The notes beneath the pieces are model-generated. The model saw nothing but the letters and a program-made list of their open reading frames with translations, was not told the DNA's origin and made no database searches. A stretch of 60,000 bases of DNA, from the NCBI GenBank assembly GCA_905221605.1, contig CAJNDS010000791.1, forward strand, positions 636,001-696,000, given 5' to 3'. A program made the translations under genes and the position numbers. Shown here in pieces: positions 21,505-32,045 of the stretch (positions are counted from its first letter, which is position 1; every line of letters starts with the position of its first letter). The DNA comes from Symbiodinium natans (lineage: Eukaryota; Sar; Dinophyceae; Suessiales; Symbiodiniaceae).

Positions 21505-21575
21505 TTCTCAAGCCAGGGAATGTCAGGGTCATCTGCCATGGATGTAAAGTGCTCAAGCAGGGCATCCTGCCAGGG
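21505..21575 (-). CDS. exon, unknown product
   Basis: Acceptor TTTGCAG|CCC. It reads PWQDALLEHFTSMADDPDIP then WLEK. Confidence 0.55.
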
Positions 21576-21682
21576 CTGCAAATTTCAGGATGCTCTGATC
21601 GCGTTCACTCCTTTTTCAACGGTAAACGCACCAAGAAGTGACCACTGTGACGGATACCACGCGGCTCCTACTGCTGCTGGAG

Positions 21683-21755
21683 CACGACCACGACGACCAC
21701 CTACGACGACCACCTACGACGACCACCTACGACGAGGACGACGACGAGGACGACA
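21683..21755 (+). repeat. short tandem repeat CGACCACCTACGA
   Basis: Three to four copies of a 15-nt unit run into a GACGAC run, next to the exon at 21771. Confidence 0.85.
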
Positions 21756-21770
21756 AACAAGCAAAACTAC

Positions 21771-21927
21771 GGCGCGCTTCTTCCCACAGCGACAAATTAA
21801 TGGTCTCCCGCAGAAGCTCCTTGCAGTTAGCCCAGGCCCGACGGTTCTCTTCGATCTCGCGCTGGATTTCCTCCGGCGCACAGTCGCAGTCCTCAGGGGT
21901 GATCTGGTAGGTTTGGAGCTGGTCAAG
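21771..21927 (-). CDS. exon, strongly coding, helical
   Basis: One of the clearest exons. It reads DQLQTYQITPEDCDCAPEEI, QREIEENRRAWANCKELLRE and TINLSLWEEAR, with nearly every codon ending in G/C and donor GCGCC|GTAGTT. It predicts an acidic loop with two Cys followed by a long helix. The family is not recognised. Confidence 0.8.
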
Positions 21928-22139
21928 ACTTTATGGTTTAGTGTGCAAACGTTTAGCCATTATCACGACCATAAGTCAAAAGTATGCGCAGCATGACGAA
22001 GAGACATGGCAAGGCCGATCGCCAAAACAGGAAAAAAAACATTGACAAACAAAAAGAGACACCAACCAGGCTTGGTCATGACGATGCTTTAGCGGGTTGG
22101 GTGGTCTGGAGTAGGTAGGATCAGGATGCGAGACGTTCA

Positions 22140-22365
22140 GGGGCCCCAGGTTGTCCACGATTTCGGGCCCGACAGGTTGCCCAACTTCGTGAGGGTCGGT
22201 GGTCGGAAATTCCGCGCCAAAGGGAGCTGGGCAGTTCTAGGTGTTAAAATTTTGGAGTCTCCCTGCGCCAATGCCTCCTCATAGTCTTCCAGGGGCTCCA
22301 TGGAAGCCAGCGGCTGGCGTGTGGCCGGATCCAGCCAGTCCGGATGCTCCTTAGGGCAGCGCGAT
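22140..22365 (-). CDS. exon, unknown product
   Basis: The right part reads RCPKEHPDWLDPATRQPLAS then MEPLEDYEEALAQGDSK. The left part is open in that frame, but another frame there (PFGAEFPTTDPHEVGQPVGP then EIVDNLGPLNVSHPDP) looks more protein-like, so a short intron may lie near 22235-22258. Confidence 0.65.
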
Positions 22366-22454
22366 CGATATGTTTGGGGGCTTCCGGGTGCTGGACAACA
22401 TCCGGGGCACAAGGCTTCCGACTTTGGGCAGGTGCTGTGCAGGGCATCTGTTCA

Positions 22455-22535
22455 GAAGATACGCAGGCTCCAAGAATTGGCATGGAGCAGCTCTCTAGAG
22501 AGTCGATTCGTGTTGATCATGGAGAAATTTTGCAG
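22455..22535 (-). CDS. exon candidate
   Basis: Acceptor CCTGTAG. It reads LQNFSMINTNRLSRELLHAN then SWSL, with donor CCTGC|GTATC. The plus strand is also open. Confidence 0.35.
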
Positions 22536-22714
22536 CTACAGGGGCCTTGGCTGAGACCAGACGCTAAGACACAATCGCAGCCAATAGTCTGACCCGGAAT
22601 GGGAAGCGAACTTGAACCCAAAACCCTCAGCTCTACGCCCCACAAGCATCTACAAGCCCGACATAACTAAACTAGCAAATCCTCACCCAGCACTTTTTCA
22701 ACTAACAAAATTGA

Positions 22715-22935
22715 GCGTCATCCTCCAACATGGCCTGGAAATTGTCCCAATACCTGAAGAATTCTCTGGCTTGCTTTGCAAGGAGGAGGGTGGGAGGGAG
22801 CTGGATGAGGTCCTGGAACGTTGCTGGGGACGGCCTTTGGGAAATTTCCGGCTACGGGATGAGGATGATGCCACAGGCCCTTGCAGGATGCCAATTAAGG
22901 AACCTGCAGCAGACGATGGGGCTTTGGGGATTTGG
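22715..22935 (+). CDS. plus-strand exon candidate
   Basis: The plus frame reads PIPEEFSGLLCKEEGGRELD then EVLERCWGRPLGNFRLRDED. Its codon bias is better than the Ser-rich minus frame. Confidence 0.35.
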
Positions 22936-23099
22936 GGATCTCAGGCGTTCGTGCTGTGGATTCTTGATGTCTGGAGAGGGGGGCGGCGTGCTACCCTTCA
23001 CTCACTCAGACCTCAAGCCGTTCGGTCTTGGTGGGGTTCAAGGCTTTCACAACATTCCCTTCCCCCGAAAGGCTTCGGGAGAAATGCCTAAACCTTAAA

Positions 23100-23212
23100 C
23101 CGAAGCCGACCAGGACTGGGCCACCCACCATCAGTTAGGCCCGGCTGCCTCTCCGGCCCACCAGCTTCAATGGGAGGGCGCGTGCGCGCAATCTGCCACT
23201 GAGCTTTTGCCT
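23100..23212 (+). CDS. plus-strand exon candidate
   Basis: The plus frame reads EADQDWATHHQLGPAASPAH then QLQWEGACAQSATELLP, with 75 percent G/C third positions and a donor CTG|GTGTGGG. The minus frame is also open but weaker. Confidence 0.45.
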
Positions 23213-23959
23213 GGTGTGGGAACGCTATGGGCTTCCCCTGTTCAGGTTTATGCTTAGGGTGTGTGTGTGTGTGGCCACTCCCGAACTGCACGAGGGAGAA
23301 TTGTTGCATCGTGCAGGGGGGCACGGCGTCAGATTCCAGACCGTGACTAACAAAGCTATGGAATCTGATGGGAAGCGAGAGCTGATCACTCTCGTGTACC
23401 TGCGCAATGTTACGTTATATCATGTATTATCTTCGCTGATCTTCGCTGTATATTGCTGCCACAATCGCTGTTGCCACTAACGTCCTCTAGTACCAGCATC
23501 TCGGTCTGCAAATTAAGCAACTTTAAGGCAGCGACTTCAGCATCGACTCACCAAAGAACACTCCAGTGTGTGCACTTCTTGTTGGGGGGAGTGGGGTTCA
23601 GGGCTTCATGGTCCGGCTCCTGAGCCGTAGAAATGCCCAGCAATCCCCAATAAGGTTCGTGGTCCCAAGGCCCAATACTCTCAACTCTAGACCCGAAATC
23701 CTCGAAAGGAAAATGCTCTAAAAATCATGGAGCCTCTCCGGGGGTTTTCGTGAGGCACTCCAAGGCGATGGACCGATGGTTTAGGGTTTTGGGGTTTAAG
23801 GCGCGAACCTGTCCTTTGAGATGCTGCCAGGGAGCTCGGCAATGCAACAAGAAGGGTTTGCGCCCATCCTGCTTCAGATTTGGGTGTGAATATTGGAGGG
23901 TTGCACTTTAAGAGAGCCAAAAGCAAGGTCCCTCGATACCGCTTGGGCTGTAACCCTAC

Positions 23960-24048
23960 CTGCCTGCTTTTGCCAGCCGTTGAAGGCCGGATACACATGC
24001 CGGCGGCACTCATGCGGCCTCCACACAGGATGGATCCGCTCCACTCTT
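23960..24048 (-). CDS. exon, basic and aromatic
   Basis: Acceptor CCTTCAG and donor GGCAG|GTAGGG bound 89 nt reading RVERIHPVWRPHECRRHVYP then AFNGWQKQ. The product is unknown. Confidence 0.65.
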
Positions 24049-24329
24049 CTGAAGGGCTCTTACATCTTCAACTTCAAGGTTACGGTCAGGGATTTGCCTC
24101 CTTGTTTCTGGCTCGTGGGCTCTCTGGTTGCGGTGTAGGGTTATACAGAGTTTTGGGTTTAGACCGTGTTTGGGGTTGCTGCCGTTTTTCTAAGCCAGGG
24201 GCTAGAACCGAGACCCCTACCTCCCACAACCATGAACCTTAACGACCTGCCCAAAATCCGAAGTGAGGGTATGGTTCGGTGCTCGGGGTTGGCAGTAGGC
24301 AGAGACAGAGGACAGGATTTCAGGCCGAG

Positions 24330-24402
24330 GGTTCACCAGAAATTGACAATGCCGCGGCCCACTGCAGACTTAAGAAGGGAGGCGGCAAAAGCTAAAGCTG
24401 AG
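24330..24402 (+). CDS. plus-strand exon candidate
   Basis: The plus frame reads KLTMPRPTADLRREAAKAKA and ends at a perfect donor GAG|GTGAGT. Confidence 0.4.
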
Positions 24403-24689
24403 GTGAGTTGAGGTTGCCTGTCTTCCGTCTTTTGAAATTTCGGGATGATTCTGGGAAAGGGATTGGACCACTGCCGTGGCTGCGCGTCCCTTCTTGCACC
24501 GCAAGGTGCAGCAGAGCCGCATTCAAAGAAACGCCTGGTCCTCAACCCAAAATCCCAAGATTGCTCCAAATTAGGGACCAACCAAAGAGAGAGGCCTCTC
24601 TGGCCAGTGGTTCTCATGCTCCAGGTTGCCTGAGATCTCTGCACAGTCTGGTGAGGCCAGGGAATCGACAGCCGAGCACAATTTCTGTG

Positions 24690-24870
24690 GTGGAACCTTA
24701 TCCCAGGTGACCTGCCACAGGCGATCCGAGGGTTCGCTTAGGGACACATGGAGATGGAGCGCCTTGCAAGATGCGAGCGTCCCGTGAATCCATGAAGCTT
24801 TCCCTGCTTTTGCCTTCACACGCCGAGGCAGAAACCCGAGAATCCAAGCCATGCAGGATCCCCGCAGGCC
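24690..24870 (-). CDS. exon, unknown product
   Basis: The minus frame reads CMAWILGFLPRRVKAKAGKA, then TLASCKALHLHVSLSEPSDR, then LWQVTWDK. A donor is possible at WQ|GTCACC or K|GTTCC. Confidence 0.5.
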
Positions 24871-25034
24871 GTTGGGCACGGTGCGGCTGGAGAACCAGGA
24901 ACGAACTACATTAAACTACGACAAGGGTGGCTTGGTGAAGCTGGGTGGTCCATGTTCGTTGCTCGGGATGAATCCTGAGGTGGGCTTCGAGATACAGCTG
25001 AATCGGCCCTCGAATGTACCCAGGGGGCTACACG

Positions 25035-25105
25035 TAGCCGGGGCACATTTCGTACCACAGCCGGGGCATCTCGCAGGGCAGCCCGAGATGCCTCGGATAG
25101 CCAGT
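25035..25105 (-). CDS. exon followed by in-frame TAG
   Basis: The minus frame reads YPRHLGLPCEMPRLWYEMCP with 90 percent G/C third positions, then GYV and TAG. The same frame stays open afterwards (PPGYIRGPIQLYLEAHLRIH). Confidence 0.5.
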
Positions 25106-25213
25106 AGGGTGACATGAGTCCTTCCCTAGTTGTTTACAGCCTCGTTCAAAAGGGTCTTAGAGTTTTTGAAGGTCTTTGGGTCTTAAGTTCAGAGCTTTAA
25201 GCGTTGAACGAAC

Positions 25214-25623
25214 CTTAAACAATGTCCGCACCACGCAGCACTTCCAGAACTCGGACTTCTGGCGGGTCAGCTCTGCCTCCGCCGGCTGCTTTTGGGTCTT
25301 ACAAGGGCGCTGCGGGGCACATCCGTTCCAGCTCTTCTGGGAGTTTCGGTCTTCCAGGGTTTGGGGTGCGCAAACAACCATGGCTCCTCTTCTTTGCAGC
25401 CTTCTGAGAGTTTTCATCCGGCGCCCCCAAGCCTCCATCCGCCGCTCCACCGTGAGCTCCGTCTCTCGCATGTTGGCGCGGTATCCTTTAGAGGATTTGG
25501 GTGGGGCTTCAGGGTTAGGCTTACCATGCGAGGCTTTTGAGTAGTTCGACTCTGCAATCAAGAGCTGCAACAGCCCATGTTTTGACGCGCTAAAGGATTC
25601 ATTCCATAAACCCATTACAAGGT
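25214..25623 (-). CDS. two exons joined by a 39-nt intron, coiled-coil protein
   Basis: The upstream exon (25525 to about 25623) reads LLQLLIAESNYSKASH and ends at canonical donor G|GTAAGC. The next exon (25214-25485, 272 nt) reads YRANMRETELTVERRMEAWG, RRMKTLRRLQR and, further on, AEAELTRQKSEFWKCCVVRT, ending TTTAAG|GTTCG. The intron at 25486-25524 is only 39 nt, contains CCTAACCCTGAAGCCC and preserves the frame in phase 1. The product is a charged coiled-coil protein of unknown family. Confidence 0.8.
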
Positions 25624-25769
25624 TTTGCATGGGCCCTAGTGGTTTGCAAGGTTGAAGTCGTAGGGTTGAAGCTCGAAGAAACTAGAGCTTAGGATGGGAA
25701 GCAGGGTTTAGGGTTTATAAAGGCTTAGGGCAGGGTGATCTTGTTCTTGCCGTAGCTAGGCGGCTTAGG

Positions 25770-25921
25770 GCCCTAAACTGCCAGGCAGTGTCCAGAACAC
25801 AGGCCAAGCCACTCCGCAACTCCACTGACGCAAACTGAACGAACTGCGCAAAGTCGTTCCTTGAGAGTTGAAGCTGTGGGGTTGATTGACAGGGCTCCTT
25901 TTTGTGGCGTCTTGGGAGCAC
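25770..25921 (-). CDS. exon ending in a telomere-type donor
   Basis: The minus frame reads LQLSRNDFAQFVQFASVELR then SGLACVLDTAW and ends at GGCA|GTTTAGGG. Confidence 0.6.
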
Positions 25922-26356
25922 GCAACCGTCACAACCTACAAATCCTTGACGGCACGTAGGGACCCCAAACCAGCCCCGGGCACTGAAATCCGAAACGCTT
26001 CAGCTACAAAAACCTACTATTATTTGAAGTCCCCCACCCCCACATAAATTCTTAGAAACCCTAAGAAGGCCTGGACTTAGAATGCCCTCTTCTTTTGGGG
26101 TCAAGGGGCAGCGTCCAGTCCGAGTCTGCCTTCCGTGGTGGGAGTTCAGGGTTTTAGGGTTTCGGGCTTCAGGGTTTCGGGCTCAGGGCTTAGGGTTCAA
26201 GTGCAATAGATTTGAAAATCCCTAGCGCCTGGGCCCTAGACCTCCAGAAGCCTCTTTTGCTGGCACGGAAGCCTTACCCTACAGCCGCGATGCTCAACGG
26301 AAACTTTATAGAGTTTGGATTGCTGTCCCAGTCAGGACACTCCTTTCCCACCCCAC

Positions 26357-26431
26357 CTGGAAGGATGGCAGGCAGCTGCACAAGACGCCGGAGAGCGAGT
26401 CATCTGCCAGCTCGGCGCACACCTGCAGCTT
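26357..26431 (-). CDS. exon, 25 codons
   Basis: Acceptor GGCTAG|AAG, donor TTCCAG|GTGGGG, phase 0 at both ends and 88 percent G/C third positions. It reads KLQVCAELADDSLSGVLCSC then LPSFQ. Confidence 0.6.
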
Positions 26432-26974
26432 CTAGCCACCTATGTTGGGTTTAGGGGTTAAGGTTCGGGTCCCTGGGCATAAAGGTTGGATAACTATAGT
26501 GATAGCTGGTAGTATCCTTATGTGGAGTACTTCTCATCCTACTTATGACTACCCACGAACCTCCAATAGCCTCCGCGACTCCGCGTCCTACAGCAGCCAA
26601 AGCTGTACACAAAATCCCCTGGACCTAAACCCTGAAACCCTTGAACCGCAAACTAGCCCTCAACCCTAAACCCTCTGAACCATAAACTGCCTCCTTCAGA
26701 ACGTGGGAGAGCTTGTTCATGGTGAGGTCCTTCAACCCCTCGAGGTCGCCACCTCATCTCTTCCAGGCGTCTCCAAACTTCGGGGTACCCTTTTCTGGGG
26801 ATCCATAGTAAAGGTCAACTTTTTTTAGGGGGGTGGGGGGGGGTGCGAGGGGTAGGGGAGGTGCAGTTTCGGAGGACCCGAATGCGACCTAAACATTGTG
26901 TTTTTCGGCATCTCAATGATAGTATAGCGTTTAGGGAAGCGGGTAGCAAATCGTTCCCCTGGCCCCGCACGTTT

Positions 26975-27140
26975 TGAATACATGGTGGGCGTTGCAATCC
27001 ACGATCGTGTGTATTCGCGCAGAAGAATTCAGGCCCAGCCTTTTGTGATTGTATCGTGGCAGGCAGTGTGCAGGGGGCTTGTGGCGACGAATGCCGCGCT
27101 CAGTCCGGCTCTCCAGATTTCCCAACCCTTGAAGCAAAGC
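26975..27140. CDS. open frames on both strands, undecided
   Basis: The minus frame reads LESRTERGIRRHKPPAHCLP. The plus frame reads IHDRVYSRRRIQAQPFVIVS. Codon bias is equal. Confidence 0.25.
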
Positions 27141-27254
27141 ATGATACTACGACGATGCCATGCTCGGCAAAGCATCTTTCGGTGCCTTATCACCACGAAA
27201 CACAAGTCGAGAAGTCCAAGCTTCTGATGTAATCACACCTACACCATAATCCTG

Positions 27255-27345
27255 GATCCCCCACCTCCAAGTAGGTCTTGCATGCGCTCCTCCGCCACAC
27301 GAAGGCAGTTGCCGAAGTTGTTCTTCAGCTCCTCGTGATTCAAGG
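27255..27345 (-). CDS. exon, helical
   Basis: The minus frame reads NHEELKNNFGNCLRVAEERM then QDLLG, with donor GGAG|GTGGGGG. The intron to its right is pure decayed TTTAGGG sequence. Confidence 0.65.
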
Positions 27346-27436
27346 TTCCTAAACCCCAAGCCCACAACCCCAAAACCCTGAACCCTAATCCAAAGCCCTG
27401 AACCCTAAAACCCCAAAGCCCTAAACCCTGAATCTG

Positions 27437-27541
27437 AGGCTGTAGCTTGGGCTCTGAGCAACCTCGGGAACCATGCTGCCATGGAGGGATTGCATGTTGT
27501 GCGGCTCAAGGCTCGGAGGGAGAAAAAAAAGAGCTGGCTTA
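27437..27541 (+). CDS. possible armadillo-type repeat exon, strand uncertain
   Basis: The plus frame reads EAVAWALSNLGNHAAMEGLH, which matches the ARM-repeat helix pattern (EAAWALSNL). It lies between CCCTAAA and GGGTTTAGG repeats. The minus frame (FSLRALSRTTCNPSMAAWFP) has equal codon bias, and the left-hand neighbour exon is minus, so the call is tentative. Confidence 0.3.
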
Positions 27542-27542
27542 C

Positions 27543-27590
27543 GGGTTTAGGGGTTTAGGGGCTTAGGGGTTTAGGGGTTCAGGGTTTAGG
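27543..27590 (+). repeat. TTTAGGGG array
   Basis: Six to seven units of TTTAGGG or TTTAGGGG. Confidence 0.85.
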
Positions 27591-27912
27591 GTTTTACCCA
27601 AGCCCTGTCGACTAAGAGGTGTGAACTGCTGATGGCCCTGAATTCTGTGGCGAATCCCCCCCCACCCTCACCCGCCCCCCACCCGAGAACAGAAAACCAA
27701 AAAAAACAACACTGAAACAGCAAGCCTGCTGGACTCCGCCCCACAACCAACGACTTCAAGCTAACAGGAACGGGCACCGCCCGAAACCCCCCTGAGCCCC
27801 AAAAGGCGCCAAGGCAACCGGCAACCTCCAAACCCGAAGCCCCAAACCCTACATGATGCCTGGCAGTACCTGTCGACAAGGCCCTGCTTGAAGGTCTCCC
27901 ATTCCTCCAATT

Positions 27913-28473
27913 TTGTGCAGGCAGTGGGCTTCAAAGGCTAAGGGTTCTGGGGTGAGGGTCGTTTTTATACCTCCTTGGCTCGGGTGTTCCGGGGCTCTTT
28001 CTGCTCTCAACTCTCATCCCCAACCCAAAGCTTCGAAGCCCCTGAGGCCTACAGTACAAACCCAGCCGGGCTCAGAGTATAGAATTATGCCTAGTTTCTT
28101 GGGTCGAGGGAGTTCGTTTGGTGAGATCTGTCGGGGACGAGGGATCACAACTGAACTGCGGCCTCTGGTCCTGAGGACTACAGCGCAAATCATTCAGAAT
28201 ATTGACTGTGTAGTACCAGACCTCGTTGTGAGCCTACGCGAGCTTTCAGACCCATCATCGGAATGCCAAATCAATATGGGGGGGGGGGGGGGGGGAGCAC
28301 GTACCCCATTCAATCCCTGGCTTGGGGCGTTCGATTCTCAACTCGGGCCATGCCTTGTGGAACTCCATGAACAAGTACCTGGGCGCAGCATTGTATATAA
28401 CCCAAAGATTTTTGGGGTCATGCTTTTCAGGATTCGGGATTGGAGTTCAGGGTTTGCGGCTTTGAAGCACTGA
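27913..28473 (+). CDS. 186-codon plus-strand ORF, doubtful
   Basis: An open frame with protein-like stretches (RTTAQIIQNIDCVVPDLVVS then LREL), but with low third-position bias and a long G tract at 28279-28297 inside it. The minus strand is closed here. It may be a real, less biased gene or chance. Confidence 0.3.
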   Translation: MCRQWASKAKGSGVRVVFIPPWLGCSGALSALNSHPQPKASKPLRPTVQTQPGSEYRIMPSFLGRGSSFGEICRGRGITTELRPLVLRTTAQIIQNIDCVVPDLVVSLRELSDPSSECQINMGGGGGGARTPFNPWLGAFDSQLGPCLVELHEQVPGRSIVYNPKIFGVMLFRIRDWSSGFAALKH

Positions 28474-28612
28474 CAGTGCCAAACAACCTCTCCTCACCCC
28501 AGTATGCCCATGCGACTCACTCATTTACAAACAGCCCCGCGCCTCCCCCCATCTCCGACCCTTTCTGGTTCAGGGCACCGCTTCAGGCGAATAAGACCTG
28601 CCATTTTCGATC

Positions 28613-28733
28613 TCAGGCTGAAGACAGGCCAGGGAACTGCGTTGGGTCGATGGCGTACATCACGACATGACGCCAGTTGCGCTTCGTGAAGGACCGCTCG
28701 ATGGCCTCGTCCGTGCTTCGAGGACCAGGCAAA
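28613..28733 (-). CDS. exon, possibly C-terminal
   Basis: Acceptor GCTTTCAG. The frame reads STDEAIERSFTKRNWRHVVM then YAIDPTQFPGLSSA with nearly all codons ending in G/C, then TGA. It could be the last exon of a gene. Confidence 0.7.
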
Positions 28734-28854
28734 CTGAAAGCGTGACCAATCTCCAACGCCACAACCTTGAACCCTAACTCCAAAACCCTACATCCTGAAC
28801 ACCCTACACCCCAAACAAGTCCCACTGAAAAACTGTTAATTCCCCTTCTTCCAC

Positions 28855-28926
28855 AGATGAAGGCTTTGGAGCCTGCTCGCAGGCACTCCCGGGGTTTGTG
28901 AGGATCTTGGACATGTGGGACACCAC
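28855..28926 (-). CDS. exon, 24 codons
   Basis: Acceptor GCCGCAG|GTG and donor TCATCT|GTGG, phase 0. It reads VVSHMSKILTNPGSACEQAP. Confidence 0.65.
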
Positions 28927-29029
28927 CTGCGGCTTGGGATTTTCGCTTCGGGGTCGCGGGCTCCAGGGTTTGGGGTTTTAGGCTTTGAGGGTGTTTGGGC
29001 TTCAGGGCTTTCGGGGTGAAGGTCCACGG

Positions 29030-29225
29030 CTTGGGGCGGAGCCAAGACGGACTTCGAAGGACATAACCGCCTCCTCAGAACCATCAGAATTTCTGCAGAA
29101 TCTTCAAGAGGGCTGCTGGGAGGTCTTTGGACCATCAACCTGTACTTGCTCACAGCTGTTGGGTTCAGCGGTGGGCGCTCTGGTCTCGGCAGCAGCTGGC
29201 TTCTCCCCAGAACGAGATCTCACCC
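29030..29225 (-). CDS. two exon candidates
   Basis: Near 29030-29085 the frame reads NSDGSEEAVMSFEVRLGSA. Near 29155-29225 it reads RSRSGEKPAAAETRAPTAEP before donor GTGAGCAAG. Confidence 0.4.
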
Positions 29226-29471
29226 GACTGAGCGTGAACTAAAGAGTACCCTGAAGGTGGCCCTGTTCACATAAGAACAATGAAGCCTCTCTGTCACTTT
29301 GAAAGCGTAAGGATTTTAGGGCTCGGGGACTTCGGCGTTTCAAGTAGGGCTTGGAGTTCTGGGGCTGCCAAGTTCGGGCTTGGGGGGGCAACCAGGTTTT
29401 TGCCCAGCATGATGGCGGCCACCTAAGCCCTACAGTAAATCTGCTCCAAAGCCATCCCCTCATGAGCGCAC

Positions 29472-29543
29472 CTCTTGCGCCATGCGCCCCACGGCATTCC
29501 GGAAATGCTGGTCGAGGGTGTCGACGAAAGTTTTGGCCCAAAC
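29472..29543 (-). CDS. exon, 24 codons, helical
   Basis: Acceptor CCTCAG|GTT and donor GAG|GTGCGC, phase 0 at both ends. It reads VWAKTFVDTLDQHFRNAVGR then MAQE. The helix resembles those in dynamin-superfamily helical domains, but this is only a resemblance. Confidence 0.7.
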
Positions 29544-29773
29544 CTGAGGTGAAAAGCCAAAGAGGCTTGGGGGATGAGGGGGGGGTTTATGTTAAGCTCT
29601 CCTAACTGGGATCAACCTCCATCTGCATCCCTTTGTCTTTGAAAGCCTTAAGGCGCTTGCATGAAGACCCCCGAGCACCTGTTTTAAAGGGTACAGGATT
29701 TAGGGCTTAGGGTGTAGGGATCAGGGTCGAGCCATGCCGAAAGTGTAGAACTAAGCTTCCCAACCCACGTCAC

Positions 29774-29847
29774 GCCTTGGCACAGTGCACTTCGCGCTTG
29801 CCGCTATCCACGCGTGCCTGGCACAGGCCCAGGGAGGGGCAAGCACC
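29774..29847 (-). CDS. exon, Cys-rich
   Basis: Acceptor GTTAAG. It reads GACPSLGLCQARVDSGKREV then HCAK, with donor GGC|GTGACG. The plus strand is also open. Confidence 0.5.
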
Positions 29848-30139
29848 CTTAACGGCGGAACCCTAGACGCCGGATCGATCAAAGTCTGCTGACTTTGGGG
29901 CTTAAAGCTTTGGGGGCTGGGGGGTTTAGGGCTCTACTGAATTCGATTGCGAGCAACAGAAATAGTGCTGTTAACATCGGCCCCATGCCAGCAATCAAAC
30001 ATCCACAAGGGCTTGGGCGTTCGGGTTTCTGGGTTTAGGTTTGGGTCGCATGGTTTTTCTGGTCGGTTTTTGCTTTAGGACAACCTTTAAACCCATCCGA
30101 ACAAAAGGCCCTAAACTGAACTCGTACTGCCTCGGCCAC

Positions 30140-30272
30140 CTTGCAGAACAAAAGACAGGGGCTCGAGGGGCCAGTGAGAAGTTGACAAGTGTTTAGAAAT
30201 TCCTGCCTGGATCTCCCAAAGCTTCTGCTGCTTCTTTCCCAGAATCTCGCTGACGCGCGTTTGGAAGTTCTG
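30140..30272 (-). CDS. exon, helical
   Basis: Acceptor GGCAG|CAG and donor CAAG|GTGGCC. It reads QNFQTRVSEILGKKQQKLWE then IQAGISKHLSTSHWPLEPLS. The coding signal is strong. The family is unknown. Confidence 0.75.
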
Positions 30273-30399
30273 CTGCCTCGATGCTTACGGGCTCTGAAGG
30301 AAACTGGCACCCACATCCCTAACTCCCAATTAGGACGGTTTGGTTTGGGGGGCTCGAGACTGAGGATTGCTTTAGGCCCCGCACTCGGCTGCAAAATCT

Positions 30400-30507
30400 G
30401 TTCGGGCCAGGTAGCTCAATCTGAAAGCGGTAGTGGATGGTGGCCTGCACTGTGGCAGTGGGAGGCAAGGGGAGGCTCAGGTCCATGTATTTTGTGCTCT
30501 TGATGCC
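30400..30507 (-). CDS. exon, beta-rich
   Basis: Acceptor TTTGTAG|GGC. It reads IKSTKYMDLSLPLPPTATVQ then ATIHYRFQIE. The alternating pattern suggests a beta sandwich. The family is unknown. Confidence 0.65.
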
Positions 30508-30780
30508 CTACAAAGCATTCGAGAGAACAAGAAAACCTCCGTCACAAAACGACTTTTGCTGGGAGTCGGTTGGGCGCAGCAAGCCTGTTCGCAGAAACAC
30601 AAGCCGCGCAACTCGACAGGACCCTGGGCAATGTGAGGAAAAACGCTCAGCAGGGGATTGAGGTTGTACGATCTTCTCAACAGCCTAAGCCCCCAAACAA
30701 AACTTAAACCCTGCTCCCGCCGACTCAACCCCAAACCCTGTACCCCAAACCCAAGGCCATCATGAGCCCTCACACCCCAC

Positions 30781-30830
30781 CCTCCATGCACTGCGCGCCG
30801 AGCCCGGCCTTCGCCATCTCATACACGAGC
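30781..30830 (-). CDS. short exon
   Basis: Acceptor CCAAG|GCT and donor GGAGG|GTGGGG. It reads LVYEMAKAGLGAQCME. Confidence 0.55.
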
Positions 30831-31287
30831 CTTGGCAGGGTGTGTCACTGAGGACTTCTTGCGGTTGGGGCCGTGGTACAATGAACATAGAAACGCTACA
30901 ATCGAGCAACCACGGACACATAACTGTTCCAGTTAAGTTTTTTTGGACTTTGGAGAACCAAATTAGCCTGATTCCTGAGACTATGGGTTTAGGGTTCTTG
31001 TAGCTTTCAGGGCTCAGGACTATCGGGTGTGAGAGCCCTATACCCCGGCGGATAGGCGAGCTGACTGTGGCAATCGAGAGGGCCTCTTGTTACCACCGCA
31101 TCTGAAGTCTCCAACGACGTGGGAACTAGGCGGACTGTACACGGAATGCTGGCCGCTTAGGGCCCCAGGCGCCATCAGGGCATTCTCTACAGGCCCTGAT
31201 TTTGGCGCGGCAAAGGCGATAATGCTCATGTCGGAGCGTCCTACCTGTGAGGACTCTGAGGACGGATCATGCAGGCCCTGTACTGCC

Positions 31288-31978
31288 TCAAAAGATGTCC
31301 TCTACGAATTCTTCTACGCCGTGTACCGCATCTCCTGCAAAGCGACCCACATCGTCGAAGGCGGTGTCTGCAAACTGCGCGATGTCGCCTCTCCACCGCT
31401 CTGAGAACACTTCAAAGACACCCCCCCCCCCTCCTCACAGCCACCCTAACCCCATTTAGGGTGTATATAGGGTTTATATAGGGTTCATAGGAGTTATAGG
31501 GAAATCCTAAACCCCCCAAATTTCCCCCCAAAAAAATGGGGCCCGCCAACAAGAAAAAGAAGGCGAAAAAGGTGCCTGCGTGCTCGACGGCGAAGGCGGT
31601 CCCAGCCCCAAGAGCCAGTCCGCCTGCGCCGGCCATGGCCATCTTGGCACCTTCACTCCGCAGGGGGGGGGGGGCATCTCCTAAGGGGCCTTCAGGGGTT
31701 CAGGGGCGTTGGAAAACAGTTAGGCAAAAAAAGGCTTGGGGCTTAGGAGTAAGAGATTGAGGAGTTTAAAGGGGCTAGTGGTTTGAGGTTGGGTGCCAAG
31801 CAGGTGGGTCTGAGCCCCTAAACGTGCTAAGGGGGCTGTGATGCAGCTCAGGAAATTGTTTCGTGAACCAACCCTTGGAATACCAGATAATGTCCCGCGT
31901 CTACACATGTTCGTCATTGCAGGTGTCACTTGTGTACATGCTGTAGATCAACAAATAAGACTTCAAACAACCTTCAGA

Positions 31979-32045
<67 letters not shown>

